This document shows positions 57,371 to 64,000 of a stretch of DNA of 64,000 nt, in pieces. The notes under the pieces are model-generated. The model was not told the DNA's origin. It searched no databases and was given only the letters and a program-made list of their open reading frames with translations. The stretch is taken from contig OY744463.1 in NCBI GenBank assembly GCA_963556145.1, positions 7,192,001 to 7,256,000 on the forward strand, in the 5' to 3' direction. The stretch's first letter is position 1. Each line of letters starts with the position of its first letter. The translations under genes were made by a program, and so were the position numbers. Source of the stretch: Hygrocybe punicea (taxonomy: Eukaryota > Basidiomycota > Agaricomycetes > Agaricales > Hygrophoraceae).

Positions 57371-58274
57371 ATTTGCATACTCAATATCCTGCTACACTTC
57401 ACAAACCACCTCCAAGGCGTAGCGAGGCATAGCTTATGGATGGATCAGGTGACCGTGGACATGAAAAGATGGTGGCTGTGACCATCGAATGGCATGGTCA
57501 TTGGTAGCGAGGATATGTAAGTCAGATTCCTGGTTTCAGTGTCTCAACCCCTCCCTTACTTCCAAAAGGCCCTTCAGTTCCATCAAGCGCCAATTGCCTT
57601 GCCAATCTCGCACCCGGTGGGAAATACCACGGCACATAAATCATCAACGCACTGGCTTCCAGTGTGAAATGGATCGCCCACAACGGAGAGGGTTATGATC
57701 AGATTGATGTCCAAGAATGCAAAGGTGAGTTTTGGATTGCAGAAAAGCGCCCCTGCAAACAAAAAAACCTCTTGTATTCACACACATCAACTACAGGAAT
57801 ATCCATCTCAAACACACCAGGAGCCATCAATGACACCACCGCCATGCCTAATCCTCTCCACCGTCCACCAATACTCCCTCTCCGAACGCACTCTCCACAC
57901 CGGACATTGGAATGCCGCAACGACGGACCATGATGAGATCAGGCATTGACGGATTTGGATGGATATCAACAGACAGCGACGGTACATTATAGGCTATGGC
58001 AAGGTCATTGGGTGGTGAAAGATCAGCGTCGGCGAAGGCGTTTGAGTTGAGAATGCAACTGCCAGCGTACATAGCCTGTCATCGTATCCCATCTTTATGT
58101 ACCGCGAATGGGCATGTCAGACTCATTTCATGATGAATATTTAGTTGTCATTTTCCATTAGCCACAGAAACAGACTGTAGCAGTCACGTCTTACAACTGA
58201 GACTCCAGACATATGGGCATCAAGAATGTTTATTGTTGCATAGGCAAAAAGCGAGTACTACACAACACAGGTTG
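57371..58274. other. Weakly coding region
   Basis: A - frame 58072-57848 (ILNSNAFADADLSPPNDLAI, YNVPSLSVDIHPNPSMPDLI) has coding-like composition and may be an exon of an unrecognised gene. The + frame 57489-57950 is Pro/His-rich and less convincing. Nothing else seen. Confidence 0.25.
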
Positions 58275-60844
58275 TTAAAGTGAATGGGGGAGGCAACCAA
58301 GTAAAATAACAAAATGAACATTTGTCGAGAGACAAGTGGCCTCAGAATTTCCTCCCCTGTAGGTGCTGAGGGTGTAACCAACTGCTACCACAGAATTAAG
58401 AGGTACATCCCGTTTCCCACCTTTGTAATGCGACATTTTGGAAAGGTTCCGAAAGTTCTCATCAGTGAAATGGAAAGCGTTTCCAGATTCGGGACGCCCA
58501 TCATATATGGGTACTGCCGCAAAGGGCGTTAAGGGTTGGGTGCAAATGAGACTTAAATAACACACCTCTCTCTTCAAAACCACGCGACGCAGGATACGAA
58601 AACCCCTGATGCCTAGTTGATCTGGATACCATCGGGCTAGATACCGAGGTAAAGATTCCACCTGATTTGACAGGTGACTCGGGGCCTCAGGAGCAAATTA
58701 ATTAATTAAAAGCACACGTAATGATGAACATTACCTTGATGAACAGAGCCTTCCTTTCGAGTAAGAAAGGATAGACCGAGAGCAGACACTGTACCCGAAA
58801 CCACACGAAATTTGAAAAGCTGGCCCCAGAATGATGTATCCCATTGCATCTCCTGCGCGAACAGTGCAATAGTTATCTTATGAACAGGATACGGGGATTG
58901 CGGGGATCCTCCACTGCCTACGTCGACCAAGAAAGACTCCGTGACAGCACCTAACATAATGCTGACAGCATTGTTGTTGGTCCCGGCAATTTTGAGTCAA
59001 TTAGATTCTACAGTCACAACGTTCAGATGAATTCGTGCTGTGTTAACAAAGCACTCCATTTTTTCAAACAACAGACCACGTATGACACATCTGGAAAGTG
59101 AATGAGGGCATGATACGGAAAAGAAGAGAACTTGATATGGCAGGAATCACTACTGTCATATTTTGAAAAGGGTTGAACGTCACAGAACCGACTAAAGAAA
59201 GTTATCAAACACACGTCAAACACACATTATGCATAGTATACTGGTAATGAAATACTCACCGCAAAAGAGGGAGACCTTCATATAACTTAGAGAGAACAGG
59301 ATCTTGCGCATACTTAGACATGACAGCATCATGATTTTCAACATCGGACAAGCCATCATCCTCAAAGGGACTTGAAAAAAGTGAGCAGAAGAGTGATACA
59401 CAAGAACGGAAATGAGGCCAACTTACGACTCTTCTGCATCGGATCGATCTTGGACAGCTTTCGACCTTGATGCTTTACTTTTGGCAGGCCTGCAAGACCA
59501 TCAATAACGAGAAAGGAACTATGAAGAAAAGTACATACTGCGGAGTTACATCTCGAGATTCCAAGCCGTCGGACTCAGAGTCAATAGCCACAGCAGTAGG
59601 AGATGGAATGACAGCAGCGATGTTCTGCAATATGGTCTCCGCAACTCTAAGAATCAGGGATGAGTAGATACACACATCAGTAGTTAAATAGTGATACCCA
59701 GCGTTTTGTTTTCGAGAGGTTGGGCTTCGAGCTGGACTGGACCAAGTCATCAACTTCAACAATACAGTGGTACTCACCCACTCACCCAGATGCTTCGGAA
59801 ACCGGTGAATTATCGGATAAGTCTCCAGGATCAGTGAAAAGTTCTGGAGATGGAGCAGGAATGCTCTCTTGTTTTGACACTGTGCCAGCTTGCCTGAAAA
59901 GTATATTAAGAAACATACACATTTTGAACAAAGGTAACATACTCTACTTCCAAGAGACATGCTTTCTCCGTCTTAACTCTGATCCTGCTAACATCGCCGT
60001 TAAAGGAGGAAGAAAGAGTTATTGTAATAAGTACCTTGACCGTGTCTTCGACAAAGGGGAAGATTCTTGTATGCCATCGTGTAACAGTCTAAGCAAATAT
60101 AAGTCTTTGTAAACGTTAAAATGAAAAGAATATGAACGCTTACTCAACCGATCCAAATCTGAGAGATGATTTCTTCTCCCGAATCGCGGCCTCTACTTTG
60201 GTGCTGAGAACAGATTGTGAAAAGATATATAATCATAAGCAAAAGAGCAAAGCGAAAAGATCGACATAAATAAGGAAGAACTTACAGGATCGATACAGTG
60301 GGAAGCTCATCAAACCCATCCTCTCCTGGAGAGGGACGACGAACTGCAACTTTTCTCTTTTTAGGTGAAACCGTTTCCTCAATAATCTCACTAATAAGTT
60401 GGATGGTTTGATTGGGTACACAGAATATCACAGAGAAAAATGTACATTTCAGAGTCTGAAGTTTGTAAAACGGCCTTGCGCTTGGAAGCAGGCTTTTCAG
60501 CAGTAACCCTGAAGCAATGTGTGAGTATTTGCTGAAAAATCAAAGAATAAAATATACTGTTTTAAGGGAGGAGAACCGGGGCGATGAATGGGAGCACTAA
60601 ATTGGTGGATTGTTTTAAGCTTAAAAGAAAGTTGGAGAGGGGGAACATACACTTCAGAAGCGCTTTGACCTTCATCGCTGCATAAAGACGTGAGAATATG
60701 CAAGGAAACAATAAGGGGCTATGCACAGGGCAATTTTTTTTGAAGCTTTTTTAGCTGGGGAGCTGATATAGTATGAGTAGATGATCGTTTGATTAACAGA
60801 GACTGCACAAGTTACCGTTTAGAACTAGGTGTATGAGGGGACAT
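58275..60844 (-). CDS. Multi-exon hypothetical protein, acidic/basic N-terminus and conserved C-terminus
   Basis: Start ATG at 60844 (MSPHTPSSKR, donor gtaact). About a dozen small exons follow: SDEGQSASEV; VTAEKPASKRKAVLQTSDSE; TIQLISEIIEETVSPKKRKV and RRPSPGEDGFDELPTVSIL; STKVEAAIREKKSSLRFGSV; NGDVSRIRVKTEKACLL; QAGTVSKQESIPAPSPELFT; AETILQNIAAVIPSPTAVAI; AKSKASRSKAVQDRSDAEES; SPFEDDGLSDVENHDAVMSK then YAQDPVLSKLYEGLPLLR. This charged, NLS-like (PKKRK) N-terminal half suggests a nuclear protein. The C-terminal half looks folded: VQPFSKYDSSDSCHIKFSSF, FLVDVGSGGSPQSPYPVHKI, FWGQLFKFRVVSGTVSALGL, PIYDGRPESGNAFHFTDENF, DVPLNSVVAVGYTLSTYRGG, LSTNVHFVILLG; stop at 58275. No named domain recognised. 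No lesion seen. Confidence 0.55.
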
Positions 60845-61225
60845 GTTGGTGAGATGTGTTAGATAGAAACGGAGTGGAACGAGCTGAAGCCATGGACTTC
60901 AGTGAAACTTATATATAAGAAACGGAGAATATACTCACGGCCATGGAAGTGACAGGTTGGATCGTTGAACCCACAGAGAAACCAGATGTTGATGGAAGAA
61001 TACAGGAAGAATACATCAACAAGAACTGAAACGCGATGAAGGCAGTTAATGAAAATGTGTGCAAGGACGCATGGACAGTGAAAATGTTAAATTCGAAGAC
61101 ACCTTGAAGATGACAGGATATAAGTACAGCCGCAGATATGGAAGCAGACATAAAGCAGCAATACGGGAAGCCACAATTGCGGACCAGGAGTACTGACAGA
61201 AAACGAGGCAGACACTTGGACGAAG
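60845..61225. other. Upstream region of the hypothetical gene
   Basis: Contains a - frame (61268-60909) whose splice-like motifs and composition are inconclusive. No supported gene. Confidence 0.25.
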
Positions 61226-61530
61226 TTGGAAGATCGACCTCCCGGAATTGATCATCATGCTTTTGCAAATCCTGATCATGGTCAAGATGCAGCTGATAAT
61301 ATGCCTCTAGTCCATTTGCCCCGAGATCTCAATAAGGTTGTCTGTGAAGTTGGCAACCAGGTATTCCTCAAGAATTTAAAGATTGCTTGGATCAGCAACT
61401 GGAAGAAGCACTTGGGGATGACCTCTTTTCTCAGAATATGGCTCTACAATGTCTCCTCTGGGAGACTGCATTGAGAATTAGCTTGTAGATAGCTGAGGAA
61501 TTAGAATATGCCTTTGAATAATCCTGTAAT
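61226..61530 (+). pseudogene. Degenerate coding remnant
   Basis: The + strand reads HHAFANPDHGQDAADNMPLV and LPRDLNKVVCEVGNQVFL, then after a frame change near 61368 FKDCLDQQLEEALGDDLFSQ and NMALQCLLWETALRISL, ending at a TAG. Composition and continuity across the frame change indicate a former protein, perhaps from a transposon, but I do not recognise it. Confidence 0.35.
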
Positions 61531-62174
61531 GCAATTTTTATCCAACAGCTTAGTTATGCTTGTATTGGAGTGAAATGAAAAAATTTACTAGCAGTAACTG
61601 CCACTCTGGCAATTGATCTGACTAGTCTGGGAATCAAGGCAGAGAAACCTCAGATTACAATTCAAGGACATTACCTTCTCAGCACAAATGAGTGCCATAA
61701 AAGAATCTCATTTGAGCCTGACTCACATACAATTAGAATACTCACTGTTCCTCATAATCAGCTGACAAGATTAGACTGAATGGGAAAAGATGCTGTGTGA
61801 TCAAGTCAGCACATTCATACCAGAAACCTGTTTTTAAATGGGCATTGATTGATTCCAGTGGTTTCTATAATGCTTATGCCACACAACCTGTTTGAAATTG
61901 ACAAAGCCAGTTTTGCCAGTTTCATTTGCATCTGCATCTAACGGTCTCATATTCAGTAGATGAAAGATAATATTAGCACAATTGGAAGCCACCCCACTAC
62001 ACATCCTCCTCCCACTCCCTTACTGGTTCTGATTTGAACAGGTATTGGTACATTGAGCCATGACTGGATAACCCTTTGTGATGCTAAAGGAAGATAGTGT
62101 TGATTTATCTGCATTATACTTGAATATCCCACAACCTATTTGCAGTCCATGGCTCATCAATAAATTGGACAAAT
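61531..62174. other. AT-rich DNA without recognisable gene
   Basis: No ORF over 60 codons with coding character and no repeat recognised. Confidence 0.3.
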
Positions 62175-62380
62175 AATGATGACTGTGGCAATATCTGGGA
62201 ATGATGTTCAATGACTGTGGCAATATCGGGCAATGGTGTTCGATGATGGTAAACATGTCAGGAAATGGTGTTGGATGACTGTGGCAATATCTGGAAATGA
62301 TGTTCAATGACTGTGGCAATATCTGAAAATGGTGTTCGATGGCAGTAAACACGCCAGGACATGGTGTTTGATGACTGTGG
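62175..62380 (+). repeat. 32-bp minisatellite, left part
   Basis: Units such as gactgtggcaatatctggga with atgatgttcaat (32 bp), alternating with a diverged unit (gatggtaaacatgtcaggaaat...). It continues at 63453-63690 after the hAT insertion. Confidence 0.85.
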
Positions 62381-63452
62381 TAGTGATGGACATGTTTGGT
62401 TCAGAACCATTGTTTGAACCTGAACCAATGAGAACTGAACTGTGGTTCAGGTTCAGGTTCAAGGTAAAGTGTGAACTGAACCTGAAGTTTGGTTCCACGT
62501 TGGAGAACGGATCTCCAGACCTCAGAGGGAAAGGCTCAGAGGGAGCCATGGCTGGGAGGGGAAAGCTGGGGAAAACCCTTGTTGGCTGACTAAGCTACTA
62601 CAGGAAAAGGAAACTACTGGCTAAGGGTCTCCGGGGTCCTAGGGGCTAGCAGCAACTGCTGCAACGTTCAGCCTTTGTTTCATGGTCCCAAACCTGTTTG
62701 GACCGATCCAAACCAGTAGGTAACCCGTGTCCAAATGACTTACTGTGACATATCATGTCACACCCAACAATAACTTCAACAATGGCAACATCGTCGGAGA
62801 TGAGCAGAACAGTTCACCGCAAACTGTTCTGCTCAAGGTAAGTCCCATTTTTGGGTATTTTGTTTACTTCAACTAACTTTGACTTTTAGTTCCTTCTTAC
62901 TATGCTAGGTGCAAGTTAGCAACGATACATCCCACCGCTGCCACCACCAGACCAGCAGCAGCAACCCCATGGCGCCAATGCTAACGCAAACATATGCCAA
63001 CCGAATTGGCATTGGCATTGGCATGACTCAACCTGCCTGCAACTCATGGACCCAAGGCCAACACAGCCATGGATCACAGCGACTATGGCACAAACCACAA
63101 TGGCTGCAGCTATGGTGGCAGTGGCAGCAGCAACAACAGCAACCGGCCCCTTCGCTCAGGTGCCGGTGGCCAGTGCTCACACCCAATGGTATGAACGGAT
63201 GGTGAATGGCAGCAGGGTGAGTTGGCAGTGTTGCCACAGTAAGTCCTCTTTAAATGTGAAAATATCCATGCTGTAAAATCTTAAGGTTCGGTTCTGGGTT
63301 CTAGGAAGCCCAAACCGGAACCGGACCTTAAAGAACTGGAACCGATGGTTTAGTCTGAGGTTCTGGGCTTAAGTAGAACCGGACCTAAGGTTCAGTCCAG
63401 GGTTCACCAAATTTGGCTAAGAACCAGACCAAACCGGACCTGTCCATCACTA
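62381..63452. mobile_element. 1072-bp non-autonomous hAT element
   Basis: Ends: left tagtgatggacatgtttgg (62381), right reverse complement tagtgatggacaggtccgg (63452). Perfect 8-bp target duplication gactgtgg (62373-62380 and 63453-63460), which is the start of a minisatellite unit. Subterminal ggttcag/gaaccgg clusters on both sides. The interior has a short intron-like segment (gtaagt at 62837, ttttag near 62889) and CAG-rich DNA (62930-63230) but no transposase. Confidence 0.85.
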
Positions 63453-63700
63453 GACTGTGGCAATACCTGGAACTGAATTTGATGACTGCGCAATATCTGG
63501 AAATGGGGTTAGATGACTGTGGCAATATCAGGGAATGATGGTCGATGACTGTGGTGTTCAATGACTGTGGCAATGTCTGGGAATGATGTTGGATCACTGT
63601 GACAATATCTGGAAATGGTGTTCAATGACTGTGGCAATGTCTGGAAATGGTGTTTGATGACTGTGGCAATTGACTGTAGCAATATCTGGAAATGCTGTTC
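63453..63700 (+). repeat. 32-bp minisatellite, right part
   Basis: Seven or eight imperfect units (gactgtggcaatatctggaa with atggtgttcaat), continuing the array at 62175-62380. Confidence 0.85.
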
Positions 63701-64000
63701 AGGGTCACACTTTAATTTGCTAAGTGCTGGGAACAATTTTTGCAAATTATGGGAACCATTTTGAAGCACCCATCACAAATGCTTGTGCATGTGCAGCCAA
63801 TACTATTAAAATTCAAGGTTGTCCTAAAAACATGACTCCAGGCTACCACACCCTCATGGCAGTCAGTATTCATGAAATAAATTCAAAGACACCTAACCAG
63901 GGTATAATAGCAGTGATATGAAGACACATTATATTTATTGGGGGTCTGTGAGCAACAGGAAATCCGATACTGAAATTTGTAAAAGGTGGGCAAGTGATAG
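63701..64000. other. Window end, dispersed repeat fragment
   Basis: 63705-63765 is similar, in inverted orientation, to 54660-54740 (blocks gggaacaattttgnnaa, ttgctaagtgctggg against ttgccaagccatggg). No gene seen. Confidence 0.35.

Noticed and set aside
1..64000. tRNA, rRNA and bacterial-type operon or defence systems
   Set aside because: None found by eye; introns and gene families are fungal throughout.

Overview
The window is nuclear DNA of a filamentous basidiomycete, most likely an Agaricomycete (mushroom-forming fungus). The evidence is short spliceosomal introns of about 49-56 nt with GTRNGT donors and CTAAC-like branch points, a cluster of fungal DUF6534-type membrane proteins, a NACHT-WD40 (HET-E/NWD-like) protein, a tyrosine-kinase-like (TKL) kinase, and Gypsy and hAT elements of types typical of Agaricomycotina. 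I saw no bacterial operons, rRNA, tRNA or CRISPR. Calls are by eye from translations, so exon borders are approximate unless a position is given.

Region 1 (1-21.9 kb) is genic but decaying. From left to right it holds an HNH-nuclease-like gene with a frameshift (+), three tandem DUF6534-like membrane protein genes (-) that share a 16-nt micro-exon, a hypothetical ORF (+), a trypsin-like peptidase-domain pseudogene that lost its GDSG motif (-), a protein kinase fused in frame to two HMG boxes (-), a small Sin3/PAH-like gene (-), and, divergently, a NACHT protein with about 15 near-identical WD40 repeats (+), broken by a TGA and a 1-bp deletion.

Region 2 (21.9-39.5 kb) is a set of nested transposons. 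A dead hAT transposase gene (36.7-39.5 kb) is followed by a second, 13.8-kb hAT-type element (22775-36619, perfect 8-bp target duplication). Inside that sits a large non-autonomous LTR element (23198-35453), and inside that a Ty3/Gypsy retrotransposon (24375-34354). A 156-158 bp LTR-like element has landed in both the Gypsy gag and the hAT transposase, each time at CCGGTCA.

Region 3 (39.8-47 kb) repeats the nesting: a second LTR element with a Pro-rich ORF is split by a gag-only Gypsy derivative (40681-45636). Both Gypsy elements carry, antisense to gag/pol and near the 3' LTR, a three-exon gene for a coiled-coil protein with a Zn(II)2Cys6-like cysteine cluster. The copy at 41641-43085 reads intact (about 447 codons), although pol is gone.

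Region 4 (47-56.5 kb) holds a 4.4-kb element with long terminal inverted repeats, simple-sequence DNA, a small hAT element, a roughly 170-bp satellite and a truncated third Gypsy copy. Region 5 (56.5-64 kb) holds a multi-exon hypothetical gene (-), triplicated 37-nt micro-exons, and a 1.07-kb hAT element that splits a 32-bp minisatellite.

A single mutational signature runs through the repeats: nearly all LTR-LTR differences, and all eight stop codons in the Gypsy element, are CpG to TpG/CpA changes. This suggests decay by cytosine methylation or a RIP-like process.
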